Source of the DNA: UBA1756 sp045222555
GTDB lineage: Bacteria; Bacteroidota; Bacteroidia; Bacteroidales; WCHB1-69
Assembly (NCBI GenBank): GCA_045222555.1
Contig: JBGUYY010000097.1
Location: 1-64,000 of the forward strand
Length of the DNA stretch: 64,000 bases
Reading direction: 5' to 3'
In this document: one piece after another, positions 26,169 through 36,692 of the stretch
Layout: each line of letters begins with the position of its first letter
Position numbering within the stretch: the stretch's first letter is position 1
The notes under the pieces: generated by a model
Told to the model about the DNA's origin: nothing
Databases searched by the model: none
What the model saw: only the letters and a program-made list of their open reading frames with translations
Made by a program: the position numbers and the translations under genes

Positions 26169-27440
26169 ATGAAACCGACCAAGCTTTTCACCCGCACCCT
26201 CCTCTTCCTGCTGCTTCTCGCCATCAGCTTCCGTGCGTCAGCCACCTACCTGTTCATCCCGATGGACCTCACGCAGAAGAACCACCTGAAGGCCTACGGA
26301 ATCGCCTATTACGCTGTGAGCAAGGAGATTGACGTGAGCTGGCTGCTCAACTACCGCGGCGGCAGTTTCATGCTGCCCTACAACGCCGATGTGGCCGACG
26401 AGTGCTCCATCCGCGGCGTGACCTACGAGAATATCTCCGACCTGCAAGGCAGCCAGATCCTGGCCGACATCGCCTCGCTGGAGAACAACATGGACGAGAT
26501 CCGACTCACCAAATTGCCGAAAATCGCCGTCTATTCGCCAAAAAACAAACTGCCATGGGACGACGCAGTGACACTGGTGCTGACCTACGCCGAGATTCCC
26601 TATACGGTACTCTACGACAGCGAGGTGCTGAGCGGCGAGCTGCCCAAATACGACTGGCTGCACCTGCACCACGAGGATTTCACCGGTCAGTATGGTAAGT
26701 TCTGGGGCAACTACCGCAACGCCATCTGGTACAAGGAGGATGTCGCCGAACAGGAGGCCACCGCCGCCCGCCTCGGCTTCAGCAAGGTCTCCCAGATGAA
26801 ACTCGCCGTCGCCAAGAGCATCCGCGACTTCGTGGCGGGCGGCGGCTACCTGTTCGCCATGTGCTCCGGCCCCGACAGCTTCGACGTGGCCCTCGCCGCC
26901 GAAGGCGTGGACATCTGCGACGTGATGTTCGACGGCGACCCCATAGACCCCAACGCACAAGAAAAACTTGACTACGACAAGACTTTCGCCTTCACCAACT
27001 TCCGCATCGTCACCAACCCTTACCAGTACGAGATTTCCGACATCGACATCAAACCCACCAACAACCGCAAAGCCAACGACTACTTCACCCTCTTCGAGTT
27101 CTCCGCCAAATGGGACCCCGTGCCCACCATGCTCTGCCAAAACCATACCAACGTCATCAGCGGCTTCATGGGACAAACCACTGCCTTCAACAAAGACAAA
27201 ATCAAACCTACCGTGCTGATCATGGGCGAGACCCCCATCTTCAACGAGGCCCGCTACATACACGGCGAATACGGAAAAGGCACCTGGACTTTCTACTCCG
27301 GTCACGATCCGGAAGACTACCAGCACTTTGTGAACGACCCGCCCACCGACCTCAACCTCTTCCCCAACTCACCCGGCTACCGCCTGATTCTCAACAATGT
27401 GCTGTTCCCCGCCGCCAAGAAACAGGTGCGGAAAACCTGA
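26169..27440 (+). CDS. Conserved secreted Bacteroidota protein (often mislabelled asparagine synthetase B)
   Basis: 423 aa. A signal peptide ends near RASA (residue 25). The mature start, YLFIPMDLTQKNHLKAYGI with WLLNYRGGSF, is highly typical of a family found through Bacteroidota that databases often call asparagine synthetase B. It has neither the N-terminal Cys glutaminase site nor the synthetase domain of AsnB, and it is exported. The stretch FVAGGGYLFAMCSGPD resembles the nucleophile turn of class I glutamine-amidotransferase-like folds, suggesting such a fold; that is inference. Function unknown. Convergent with the DUF5686 gene, two bases between stops. Confidence 0.8.
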   Translation: MKPTKLFTRTLLFLLLLAISFRASATYLFIPMDLTQKNHLKAYGIAYYAVSKEIDVSWLLNYRGGSFMLPYNADVADECSIRGVTYENISDLQGSQILADIASLENNMDEIRLTKLPKIAVYSPKNKLPWDDAVTLVLTYAEIPYTVLYDSEVLSGELPKYDWLHLHHEDFTGQYGKFWGNYRNAIWYKEDVAEQEATAARLGFSKVSQMKLAVAKSIRDFVAGGGYLFAMCSGPDSFDVALAAEGVDICDVMFDGDPIDPNAQEKLDYDKTFAFTNFRIVTNPYQYEISDIDIKPTNNRKANDYFTLFEFSAKWDPVPTMLCQNHTNVISGFMGQTTAFNKDKIKPTVLIMGETPIFNEARYIHGEYGKGTWTFYSGHDPEDYQHFVNDPPTDLNLFPNSPGYRLILNNVLFPAAKKQVRKT

Positions 27441-27442
27441 TC

Positions 27443-29647
27443 TTATTCGGCCATCGGCACCGTTAAGGAAACTTTCACCGCCATATTATCTTTCCACGAC
27501 GACAAGGCATAAGGACCGTAACGGTAGAAAACACCGATTCCCAACGCCAGCAAGTCCTTCACCGACAGCAGATTGTCAATCATCAGTCCGCTCTCAAAGT
27601 AGCCTTTCTCTATCGAATTCGTAGTCACCCCACAATGGTGCTCGGGATGCCGCAGCCAGCCGAAACCGATGTTCTGGCACACCACAATACGCGGCGAAAA
27701 TTTCCCTTCCCACATCTTTCCAAAATTATGACGGAAAAATATCGCCACATACGAGTCGGTGACGAACTCGTTGGGACGCATCACCGCGAATTGTTCCTGT
27801 CCGTAAAAACCAATCTTCTCGTAACCCGCCGCCATCACATACAGCAACGAATAGGGCAACGAGCGGTCCAACCAGCCACCGACGACCGACAATTCGCTAT
27901 AACCCAGTATTTTATATCTTTGCAGATGATGGGCACGGAAATTGATTTTGTTATAGTCGAAACCGCTGCCGAAGACATTACGGAAGCCATGCTCGTACAA
28001 CACCTGCAAGGTGGGGTATTTCGACATCTCATAGAGCGAGAAATTGCGCGTACGGTAGGTGGTCTCCTGATAGGCGAACCTTACCCCTACCCTCATATAA
28101 CAATTTCTGTATGAATAAGATGTGGTATCATACCGTTCCACATCGGGCAGAAAGGCATAGTCGTACAGAGTGTGATTCCACGCGTAACCGCCGGCCACGC
28201 TGACCGAGAGATGCTTGAAGGGACGCATCTGCAACTTGGCGAAAAGGGTTCGGCTCAAATCATATTTGGTGATAATCCAGTGCCGGTAGTACTCGCCGTT
28301 CAGCATCCCCATCTCATCGCGCGACACGAGCTGCGTGGTACCGCTCTCCACAATATCGTTAAAAACGCGGAGTTTGAGAATCAAATCGCGCTTGCGATAC
28401 AACTCCCAGTCGGTAAGCGCCCCCCATTTCCAAGTCTTATCTTTCAGTCCGTAAGCGAAATAGCCGCCCAACTTGCAGAAGCGCGCCATACGCTGGTTGG
28501 TGTAAAGTCCCAGTCCGAAACGCCATCCCTCGATGTAACTATAGTCCACAATACGTGTCAGGTCGATGTCGATCGGACCAACGGGCAGGCAGCCACGCGA
28601 CAGGGAAGGCAGCAGTTCCAAGCGGCGCTGCAGTTTCAGTTTGCGCCCGATGCTGTCGATCACCTCATAAGTTCGTATCTCTTTATCATTCAACGCACTG
28701 TCACGATACTGCTCCAAAAACTTTTCGCTACTTTTATGCGAGGCAATAACCTCCTCCACATCCACCACGCCGAAGTCGGAATTGCGCAAGGGCACGTCGA
28801 TCCGGATGTTTTTTACGGTGATGGTGGAAAGGCCGTACGACTCGAGCGTGTCGCCGCGCAGGGCGATACGGGGCAGCGGCACACGGGCGGTGAGGCGGTC
28901 GGGAAACCATTGGCCGCTTTCGATCTTTCGGTACTCCTGCTCCACCGACACGCGCACCAGCACGTTCTTGTCCACCGGCACGGCTTGGATGCGCGGCACG
29001 CCATAATCGCCCAGATGCACCCACAGCATGCCTCGCAACGACTTGAATGCCCTAGAGCTTTTGGGCGCGTAGGACACACGGATCAACGTGTCGCCCTCTT
29101 GTACCAGCGTGCCCTCAATATGGAAGTCGTAACGGCGGGTGGCGCCGGAGGCCAGCGGACTGACATACTCCACCTGAAACACCTCCAGGTAGTCGCCGGC
29201 ATACAGGTTTTGAAACTGGATGCGAGAGAAAACAAGGTTAAAGATTGGCGTTTCGATGCCAGAGGTACGTGAAGCCACCATCTTCTCGTAATGGCGCGAA
29301 GGACTTTTGTAATAGACCTCGCTGACACTTTCGCTCAGAAAGAGCAGCTGGCTCTCCAACCTCCGCAGACTATCGCTCAAATAGGTCGGATAGATGGCCA
29401 TTTTGTGATAGGTGGTATACTGGAAGGATTCGGTGCTGAACGCGCCGTTACGGGCGCGGTATTTGGCCACAGAGTCCATCAGCATGTCGGCGGGATTGAC
29501 ACCACCATGCACGGTAACGCCCTCCAGGGAATGGCGTTGCGACGAATCCTCCTGCGCGAAGAGCTGGAAGGTGATAAAAAGGAAAAACAGGGCACAAAGC
29601 GGCGCAAGATGCCGGAACGGCAACGAGGGGCTTTGTCGGATGCGCAT
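27443..29647 (-). CDS. DUF5686-family outer-membrane protein
   Basis: 734 aa. A signal peptide ends about residue 31 (FQLFAQ). The family marks are the N-terminal FLSESVSEVYYKSPSRHYEKMVASRTSG and many alternating aromatic strands towards the C-terminus, as expected of an outer-membrane barrel. Members usually begin with a carboxypeptidase-regulatory (CNA-B-like) domain of about 80 residues. Here only VTVHGGVNPADML follows the signal, so this copy seems to lack that domain. The role of the family is unknown. Seven bases separate it from the PepSY-like gene upstream, so they form a likely two-gene unit. Confidence 0.8.
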   Translation of the reverse strand: MRIRQSPSLPFRHLAPLCALFFLFITFQLFAQEDSSQRHSLEGVTVHGGVNPADMLMDSVAKYRARNGAFSTESFQYTTYHKMAIYPTYLSDSLRRLESQLLFLSESVSEVYYKSPSRHYEKMVASRTSGIETPIFNLVFSRIQFQNLYAGDYLEVFQVEYVSPLASGATRRYDFHIEGTLVQEGDTLIRVSYAPKSSRAFKSLRGMLWVHLGDYGVPRIQAVPVDKNVLVRVSVEQEYRKIESGQWFPDRLTARVPLPRIALRGDTLESYGLSTITVKNIRIDVPLRNSDFGVVDVEEVIASHKSSEKFLEQYRDSALNDKEIRTYEVIDSIGRKLKLQRRLELLPSLSRGCLPVGPIDIDLTRIVDYSYIEGWRFGLGLYTNQRMARFCKLGGYFAYGLKDKTWKWGALTDWELYRKRDLILKLRVFNDIVESGTTQLVSRDEMGMLNGEYYRHWIITKYDLSRTLFAKLQMRPFKHLSVSVAGGYAWNHTLYDYAFLPDVERYDTTSYSYRNCYMRVGVRFAYQETTYRTRNFSLYEMSKYPTLQVLYEHGFRNVFGSGFDYNKINFRAHHLQRYKILGYSELSVVGGWLDRSLPYSLLYVMAAGYEKIGFYGQEQFAVMRPNEFVTDSYVAIFFRHNFGKMWEGKFSPRIVVCQNIGFGWLRHPEHHCGVTTNSIEKGYFESGLMIDNLLSVKDLLALGIGVFYRYGPYALSSWKDNMAVKVSLTVPMAE

Positions 29648-29654
29648 AGCAGGA

Positions 29655-30074
29655 TTAGCGGCTCACTATGCCAAGGAAGTTGCCGTTGGCTTCAAAACGA
29701 TGTGCAAGGCCGTCATTGTAGATCACAACGAGAGAGCCATCGGCCACACGATGAATGTTGACCACCTTTTGCGGACGGCAGCCCTGCTGCTCAATGGAGG
29801 CCTTCACCTGGGCAGAAAGGAACTGTGAGATGTCGCTGGAGAAAGATTCCACCTGCATCCAGCGGCCGTTGTTGTCGAAATAGATGACGATGTCGGAGTC
29901 GAGGTCGGCGCGGTAGGCGAACTCGCTGGCACTGGCATCGTACTGGGACACGCTGGAGATCTGCGACTGGGGGAAGAAGGTGCTGATGGTCTGCGTGGCC
30001 TCAGCGGGCAGCTGCTGGGCGAAACCCGCTACAAGGGTGAACAGGCAGACAAGGGTGGCAACAATATTTTTCAT
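29655..30074 (-). CDS. Secreted PepSY-like small protein
   Basis: 139 aa from the ATG at 30074, where a signal peptide starts (MKNIVATLVCLF to GFAQ). The upstream extension of the frame reads through the tRNA-Trp and is not real. The mature protein has two similar halves, each with a helix followed by short strands (ATQTISTFFPQSQI, then FEANGNF), like the PepSY-like/BLIP-like proteins of Bacteroidota; these are thought to bind peptides or inhibit enzymes. It leads the DUF5686 gene and has its own TATCTTTG promoter. Confidence 0.75.
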   Translation of the reverse strand: MKNIVATLVCLFTLVAGFAQQLPAEATQTISTFFPQSQISSVSQYDASASEFAYRADLDSDIVIYFDNNGRWMQVESFSSDISQFLSAQVKASIEQQGCRPQKVVNIHRVADGSLVVIYNDGLAHRFEANGNFLGIVSR

Positions 30075-30101
30075 GATGAAGGATTTTACAATAATGCGCG
30101 G

Positions 30102-30109
30102 CAAAGATA
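30102..30109 (-). promoter_or_regulatory. -7 promoter element of the PepSY-like gene
   Basis: TATCTTTG on the minus strand, 27 bases before the ATG at 30074. Confidence 0.6.
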
Positions 30110-30141
30110 CAATAAAAATTGAAAATTGAGAAGTGAAAAAT

Positions 30142-30170
30142 GAAAAAAGCGACTGAAACATCAGTCGCTT
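30142..30170 (-). terminator. Terminator after tRNA-Trp
   Basis: On the minus strand AAGCGACTGA pairs exactly with TCAGTCGCTT (30161-30170 with 30147-30156), loop of four, followed by a T run. It ends the tRNA-Thr, tuf, tRNA-Trp transcript. Confidence 0.88.
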
Positions 30171-30173
30171 TAG

Positions 30174-30244
30174 CAGGGGAAGAGAGATTCGAACTCCCAT
30201 CAATGGTTTTGGAGACCACTATTCTGCCCTTAAACTATTCCCCT
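30174..30244 (-). tRNA. tRNA-Trp (anticodon CCA)
   Basis: Cloverleaf with acceptor AGGGGAA/TTCCCCT, anticodon loop CTCCAAA, and T-arm GTTCGAATC. The discriminator is G and the 3' CCA is not encoded. It is 71 nt long. It is read with tuf, as in other Bacteroidota. Confidence 0.95.
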
Positions 30245-30249
30245 GAAAA

Positions 30250-30277
30250 GAACGGACAAGCTTTCACTTGTCCGTTC
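30250..30277 (-). terminator. Hairpin between tuf and tRNA-Trp
   Basis: GAACGGACAAG (30250-30260) and CTTGTCCGTTC (30267-30277) are exact complements with a 6-base loop, followed on the minus strand by TTTT. It may partly end tuf transcription or mark an RNA cleavage point before the tRNA. Confidence 0.7.
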
Positions 30278-30297
30278 GGTTATGTTGGAACTTAGAA

Positions 30298-31485
<1,188 letters not shown>

Positions 31486-31537
31486 TTTCTTATAAATTTA
31501 ATGCGTTAATAATTTTACGTTTTTACACAAAAAAATG

Positions 31538-31609
<72 letters not shown>

Positions 31610-31655
31610 TTTTTTGTTCTTGGAGGCCTACGTTTCCGCTCCTCTTTTGAACGTG

Positions 31656-31663
31656 CAAAAATA
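31656..31663 (-). promoter_or_regulatory. -7 promoter element of the tRNA-Thr/tuf unit
   Basis: TATTTTTG on the minus strand, 46 bases before tRNA-Thr. Confidence 0.6.
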
Positions 31664-31811
31664 CATCTTTTTTTCCATATACAAGCCTTTTTCAGATTTT
31701 TTTCAAAAAATATTTTTTAATATCTGATAATCAATATTTTAAATTTCGAATCTTCCATCAAAAAATGGCCGTATTTCATTGTATAATGGACAAAAAGAGG
31801 CATTTGCTCCC

Positions 31812-33497
31812 CTACTGTCGGATAATTTTCAGGATTTCGCTCCCTCCGCAGCGTTCCTGCACCCGCAGCAGATAGACACCCGCAGGCCACGAACCGCTGT
31901 TGATACAGCGGGTGTCATCGGTGCTGAAACCCCGGTCGGCATACACCACGCGCCCCGACAGGTCGAAGACGCACAGGCTCACCTCCCGCTGTCCGGGATT
32001 GCCCACCACCAGCAGGTCGCCACACGGGTTGGGCCAGGCAGCATAATGCTGCACCACACCACTCTCGCGCACCCCATCCGTACGGTGGTCGAGCCACGCC
32101 TGATAGACATTCGGAATGCCGTAGCCCATCAGCGTGTCGGGAGCGTTGTACTGGTGCGCCGACTCACGGATGATCTGCATGATCTCCAACGAGGTGAGCT
32201 GCGGCAACGCCTGCCACAAGCAGGCAGCCAACCCCGCCAAGTTCGGAGTGGCACAAGAGGTGCCGCTGCCCGTCGCAATATAAGTGTACATGTACAGGCT
32301 GTCGTCGTCACCGGTAAACATGTAGGTATTGACCATGTAAGTGTCCCACCCGCACGAAGCCACATCGGGCTTCACACGCCCGTCGTAGCTCGGTCCGCAG
32401 CCGGTGAAACTGGCCGGAATACTGTCCACATTGACCGCGCCCACACACAAAATATCCTCCGCATCACCAGGACGGCTCAGCTTGTGCCATTCGTTGCTAC
32501 CCTCGTTGCCAGCCGCCACACACACCACCATTCCCTTATGCGCCGCCTTCGTAGCCGCCAAAGAGGCCACACTCGTATGACCGTCGCAGCTGCCGTAGTC
32601 GAACACGAAGGTGCTGTCGTCGAACTGGGTGTAGCCCAACGATGCCGTGATGACATCCGCGCCCAGACTGTCGGCCAGCTCCGCGCCGGCCACCCAGAAA
32701 TCCTCCTCAATCAGCTGCTCAGTGAGCGGGTCCTCGGTGCGGATGAATACCATGTTGGCTGCTGGCGCAGTGCCCACCAGCGTGTCATAGTCATTGTAGA
32801 TACTACTTAGGATGATAGAGGCGCAAGAGGCTCCATGACCGTGGTTGGTATATACATTGTCCATGGCCGGAACAAAGTTGTAGGTTCCCCAGATCTGCCC
32901 GTTTTCATACAGGTTTGCCAACATCGGACTGCTGTCGAAACCGAGCCACCCTGCATCCAACATCGCGATCAGCATTCCTTCGCCATGATAGCCTTCAGCA
33001 TGCAACAGATGTCCGTTGTGAAGGGCTATCTGTCCGTAACCGACGCCATATATCAGGCTGTCACCGCCATAGTTGCCATTGGAGAGTGGTATGCTCTCCG
33101 CCGCGGGCGGTTCCTCAAAATTGTCGTAATACCCCACCGCCTTCACACTGTCCACAAACGGCAGGTTGCGCACGTAGCCCATGCAGATGGTGTCGGGACA
33201 GCAGACAACGACAGTGTTCAGCCAGCGCGACACGGCCAGCACCCGCAACTGCGGACTGGCCTGTCCGATTTCGTGCAAGTAGGCAGGATGGACGGGCAGA
33301 TCCTCCTCGGTGACGGGGATGTTGTAGCGGGCGCGCTTGTCCAAGCATCGCTGCGACAGGAACTGCTCCGGCTGGTCAATACTGTAGGGCGAATTAGCCT
33401 TGTCGTGCAAATAGACGCGGTAGCAGTTAACTTCCGTTTGGGCGGTGGCTATGCCAGCAATCAGCAATGCGGCAAAAAGGAGAAAAAGTTTTTTCAT
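31812..33497 (-). CDS. Secreted S8 (subtilisin-like) peptidase with T9SS domain, paralogue A
   Basis: 561 aa. Signal peptide to residue 20 (IATAQ), then a propeptide-like region with FLSQRCLDKRARYNIPVTEEDLP. Catalytic triad: D181 (AMLDAGW), H221 (NHGHGASCASI) and S414 (GSGTSCATP), with the oxyanion stretch AAGNEGSN near 329. The end (AAWPNPCGDLLVV to ILKIIRQ) is a T9SS type A domain, so the enzyme is exported. It is very similar to the next gene upstream and the two are 39 bases apart: a recent tandem duplication. Likely role is protein breakdown or maturation at the surface. Confidence 0.93.
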   Translation of the reverse strand: MKKLFLLFAALLIAGIATAQTEVNCYRVYLHDKANSPYSIDQPEQFLSQRCLDKRARYNIPVTEEDLPVHPAYLHEIGQASPQLRVLAVSRWLNTVVVCCPDTICMGYVRNLPFVDSVKAVGYYDNFEEPPAAESIPLSNGNYGGDSLIYGVGYGQIALHNGHLLHAEGYHGEGMLIAMLDAGWLGFDSSPMLANLYENGQIWGTYNFVPAMDNVYTNHGHGASCASIILSSIYNDYDTLVGTAPAANMVFIRTEDPLTEQLIEEDFWVAGAELADSLGADVITASLGYTQFDDSTFVFDYGSCDGHTSVASLAATKAAHKGMVVCVAAGNEGSNEWHKLSRPGDAEDILCVGAVNVDSIPASFTGCGPSYDGRVKPDVASCGWDTYMVNTYMFTGDDDSLYMYTYIATGSGTSCATPNLAGLAACLWQALPQLTSLEIMQIIRESAHQYNAPDTLMGYGIPNVYQAWLDHRTDGVRESGVVQHYAAWPNPCGDLLVVGNPGQREVSLCVFDLSGRVVYADRGFSTDDTRCINSGSWPAGVYLLRVQERCGGSEILKIIRQ

Positions 33498-33536
33498 GAA
33501 ATAATCTGTTATAAATATTGTGTATTATTAAAAAAC

Positions 33537-35234
33537 TTAGCGACGAATGATTTTAATGGTTTCTCGCCGACCTTTTCTGTCATCGGCCTGCAGCAGATAG
33601 ATTCCGGCAGCCCAGTTTGTCGCATTGATGGTCATTGTCTCTCCGCCGCCAATTTCCATGCTACCGACCATCTTCCCATCGAGACTATATATGTATACGG
33701 TATGGTTTAGTGTACTAGTATTCTCAATGGTAAGCCTGTCAGAGACTGGGTTAGGGAAAACTTTCAGTTCATTGCGGACACTCCCCATGGCAGCAATGCT
33801 GGTGGTGTCGTTGATGTGCGGGTCAAGGAGTATCCGATAGAAGTCGGGGATGCCGTACCCCATGACGGTGTCCGGAGTCGCATACAGGTGTCCCGCTTCA
33901 CGAATGAGTTGCATGATTTCTATGGCGGTGAATTGTGGCAAAGCCTGCCACAAACAGGCGGAAAGTCCGGCAATGATTGGAGTGGCAAAAGAAGTGCCGC
34001 TACTTTGGCAAATTTGATCATCATGGACAATATGTTGCACACCTTCAATGTTGAGGCCGATCGCATGAATACGAACCATGTATGTGCCAGTCCCACAAGC
34101 CACCACATCAGGTTTCACTCGCCCGTCGTAACTCGGTCCACGGCCGGTGAAATAAGCAGGAATGCTGTCCCTTGATACTGCCCCTACGCACAAGATATTT
34201 TTGGCATCGCTAGGACGCTCAATCCAATGCCAAGTATCAGCGCCATAGTTACCCGCTGCCACACAAACCACCATCCCTTTGTGTGCAGCCTTTGTGGCAG
34301 CAATGGAGGAGACTGTCGTCTGCCCGTCGCAGCTACTATAATCGAGCTCGAAGGCACCACTGAATCGGGAATATGCTACTGATGACGAAATAACATCAGC
34401 CCCCAGGCTGTCGGCGAGTTCCGCTCCTGCCACCCAAAAGTCCTCCTCGATCGGTTGTTCCCTGTCCACATCCTCGGTACAGATAAACACCATGTTGGCC
34501 GCCGGTGCCGTGCCCACCAGCGTGTCGTTGTTCCCATATATGCTACTCAAGATGATGGAAGCGCATTCTGTCCCATGCCAGTCTCTAGAGTAAACATTAT
34601 CCGCGCCGGGGATGAAGTTGTAGGTTCCCCATATCTGCCCGTTTTCGTAAATATTCGAAAACATCGGGCAGTCGTTGAAACCGATCCAGCCATCATCTAA
34701 CATCGCAATCAACATTCCCTCGCCGTGAAAGCCTTCGGCATGGAGCAGATGCCCGTTATGGAGGGCAATCTGTTCGTAACCTCTTCCATAAATCATCGTG
34801 TCGCTGCCGTATGTAGTGTCAGAGGTCTGTACATGATACACCACTTCAGCATTCTCGAAGTTGTCATAGTACCCTACTGCCTTCACGCTGTCCACGAACG
34901 GCAGGTTGCGCACATAGTTCATACGCACGGTGTCGGGGCAGCAGACGACTGCCGTGTTCAGCCATCTTGAAACCGCCAACACCCGCAGTTGCGGACTGGC
35001 CTGTCCAATCTCGTGCAGATAAGCGGGATCCACCGGCAGATCCTCCTCGGTGACAGGAATATCGTAGCGGGCTCGCTTGTCCAAGCAACGTTGCGAAAGG
35101 AATTCCTCAGGCCGATCAATGCTATATGGTGTGTTCGTTTTGTCGTGCAGATAAACACGGTAGCAGTTGATATCCTGACCATAAGCCATCGTAGCAATGA
35201 ATACCGAAAGCAGCAAGAGAATCGTTTTTTTCAT
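33537..35234 (-). CDS. Secreted S8 peptidase with T9SS domain, paralogue B
   Basis: 565 aa from the ATG at 35234 (MKKTILLLL); the frame has another ATG three codons earlier. Triad D180 (AMLDDGW), H220 (DWHGTECASI) and S415 (SSGTSFATP). A T9SS type A domain ends it (VFPNPVSDRLTI to TIKIIRR). Residues about 45-127 are almost identical to paralogue A, but the stretch before the catalytic Ser and the C-terminal domain differ, which suggests the two copies have begun to specialise. The M20 dipeptidase stop lies 32 bases upstream on the same strand. Confidence 0.93.
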   Translation of the reverse strand: MKKTILLLLSVFIATMAYGQDINCYRVYLHDKTNTPYSIDRPEEFLSQRCLDKRARYDIPVTEEDLPVDPAYLHEIGQASPQLRVLAVSRWLNTAVVCCPDTVRMNYVRNLPFVDSVKAVGYYDNFENAEVVYHVQTSDTTYGSDTMIYGRGYEQIALHNGHLLHAEGFHGEGMLIAMLDDGWIGFNDCPMFSNIYENGQIWGTYNFIPGADNVYSRDWHGTECASIILSSIYGNNDTLVGTAPAANMVFICTEDVDREQPIEEDFWVAGAELADSLGADVISSSVAYSRFSGAFELDYSSCDGQTTVSSIAATKAAHKGMVVCVAAGNYGADTWHWIERPSDAKNILCVGAVSRDSIPAYFTGRGPSYDGRVKPDVVACGTGTYMVRIHAIGLNIEGVQHIVHDDQICQSSGTSFATPIIAGLSACLWQALPQFTAIEIMQLIREAGHLYATPDTVMGYGIPDFYRILLDPHINDTTSIAAMGSVRNELKVFPNPVSDRLTIENTSTLNHTVYIYSLDGKMVGSMEIGGGETMTINATNWAAGIYLLQADDRKGRRETIKIIRR

Positions 35235-35266
35235 TTTATACAATATTATAATAAAGTAATGATGAT

Positions 35267-36637
35267 TTATTTCATCATTTCGGCGTAATACTTATAGAAG
35301 TACGGAATGGTTTCAATACCTTTGAAGAAATGCTCCAGTTTGTAGTTCTCGTTGGGAGAGTGGATAGCATCTTCGCCGAGGCCGAAGCCCATGAGGATGG
35401 CCTTGGTGCCGAGGATGCGCTCGAAACCGGAGATCACCGGGATACTGCCGCCGCTGCGGGTCGGGATGGGGCGTTTGCCGAAGGTCTGCTGGTAAGCCTT
35501 CTCGGCTGCCTTGTAGGCGGGCATGTCGATGGGCGACACGTAAGCCTCGCCGCCGTGACACGGAGTGACCTTCACCTTCACGCTCTTGGGCGCAATCTTT
35601 TCAAAATGTTTCTGGAATAATTTTGAAATTTTGGTGGAATCCTGATTCGGTACGAGACGCATCGAAATCTTGGCGCAAGCCTTAGAGGGAAGTACGGTTT
35701 TTGAGCCCTCGCCGGTGTAGCCGCCCCAGATGCCACAAACGTCCAGCGTCGGACGGATGCCGGTACGCTCGATGGTGGTGTAGCCTTTTTCGCCATGTAC
35801 CGCACGCACATCCAGCGCTTTCTTGTACTCCTCGAGGTTGAACGGAGCCTTGGCCATCAGCGCACGCTCGGCTTTGGAGAGCACCAGCACATCGTCGTAG
35901 AAATGCGGAATGGTGATTTCGTTGTTCTCGTTCTGCAAGGAGGCAATCATCTGGCAGAGGATGTTGATGGGGTTGGCGACGGCGCCGCCGAAGATGCCGG
36001 AGTGAAGGTCCTTGTTGGGGCCGGTCACCTCCACCTCGAGGTAGCTGAGGCCGCGCAGACCGGTGGTGATGGAGGGCGTGTCGGTGGCAATCATGCCGGT
36101 ATCGGACACGAGGATAATGTCGGCTTTGAGGAGTTTCTTGTTCTGCTTGCAGAAATCGTACAGGCTGCCGCTACCGATCTCCTCCTCCCCTTCCAGCATG
36201 AACTTGACGTTGCAGGGCAGCTGGTTGGTCTTCACCAGATACTCGAAAGCCTTGGCGTGCATAAACGACTGTCCCTTATCGTCGTCGGCACCACGAGCCC
36301 AGATCTTGCCGTCCTTCACAACCGGTTCGAAGGGGTCGGTCTTCCACAGTTCGAGCGGATCAACGGGCATCACATCGTAATGGCCGTAAACCAGCACGGT
36401 GGGAGCGGTTTTGGAGATCATCTTCTCGCCATAAACAACGGGGTTGCCGGTGGTGGGCATCACCTCACAACGGTCGGCACCGGCGGCGAGGATGAGTTCG
36501 CGCCAGCGTTCAGCACAACGAATCATATCAGGTTTGTGCTCTTCCTGTGAGCTGATGGACGGGATGCGGATCAGGCTGAAAAGTTCTTCCAAGAAACGGT
36601 CTTTGTTGCTTTCGATGTATTTTTTTAAGTCTTTCAT
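35267..36637 (-). CDS. M20-family dipeptidase
   Basis: 456 aa, cytoplasmic, no signal peptide. It carries the M20 di-zinc motifs: VYGHYDVMPVDP (metal His with catalytic Asp), WARGADDDKGQ (bridging Asp) and EGEEEIGSGS (catalytic Glu pair). Length and sequence fit the CNDP-type dipeptidases, which split dipeptides or tripeptides inside the cell. Next to exported peptidases it would complete peptide use, though that link is inference. It precedes the two S8 peptidases in the same direction. Confidence 0.93.
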   Translation of the reverse strand: MKDLKKYIESNKDRFLEELFSLIRIPSISSQEEHKPDMIRCAERWRELILAAGADRCEVMPTTGNPVVYGEKMISKTAPTVLVYGHYDVMPVDPLELWKTDPFEPVVKDGKIWARGADDDKGQSFMHAKAFEYLVKTNQLPCNVKFMLEGEEEIGSGSLYDFCKQNKKLLKADIILVSDTGMIATDTPSITTGLRGLSYLEVEVTGPNKDLHSGIFGGAVANPINILCQMIASLQNENNEITIPHFYDDVLVLSKAERALMAKAPFNLEEYKKALDVRAVHGEKGYTTIERTGIRPTLDVCGIWGGYTGEGSKTVLPSKACAKISMRLVPNQDSTKISKLFQKHFEKIAPKSVKVKVTPCHGGEAYVSPIDMPAYKAAEKAYQQTFGKRPIPTRSGGSIPVISGFERILGTKAILMGFGLGEDAIHSPNENYKLEHFFKGIETIPYFYKYYAEMMK

Positions 36638-36692
36638 TTTTAGATTATTAAATTATTAAATATTAAATTATTCAAATCTTCAAATCTATTAT

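Noticed and set aside
26169..27440. Asparagine synthetase B
   Set aside because: No glutaminase Cys, no synthetase domain, and the protein has a signal peptide.
30075..30203. N-terminal extension of the PepSY-like protein
   Set aside because: The extension reads through the tRNA-Trp gene and its terminator; the ATG at 30074 begins a signal peptide.
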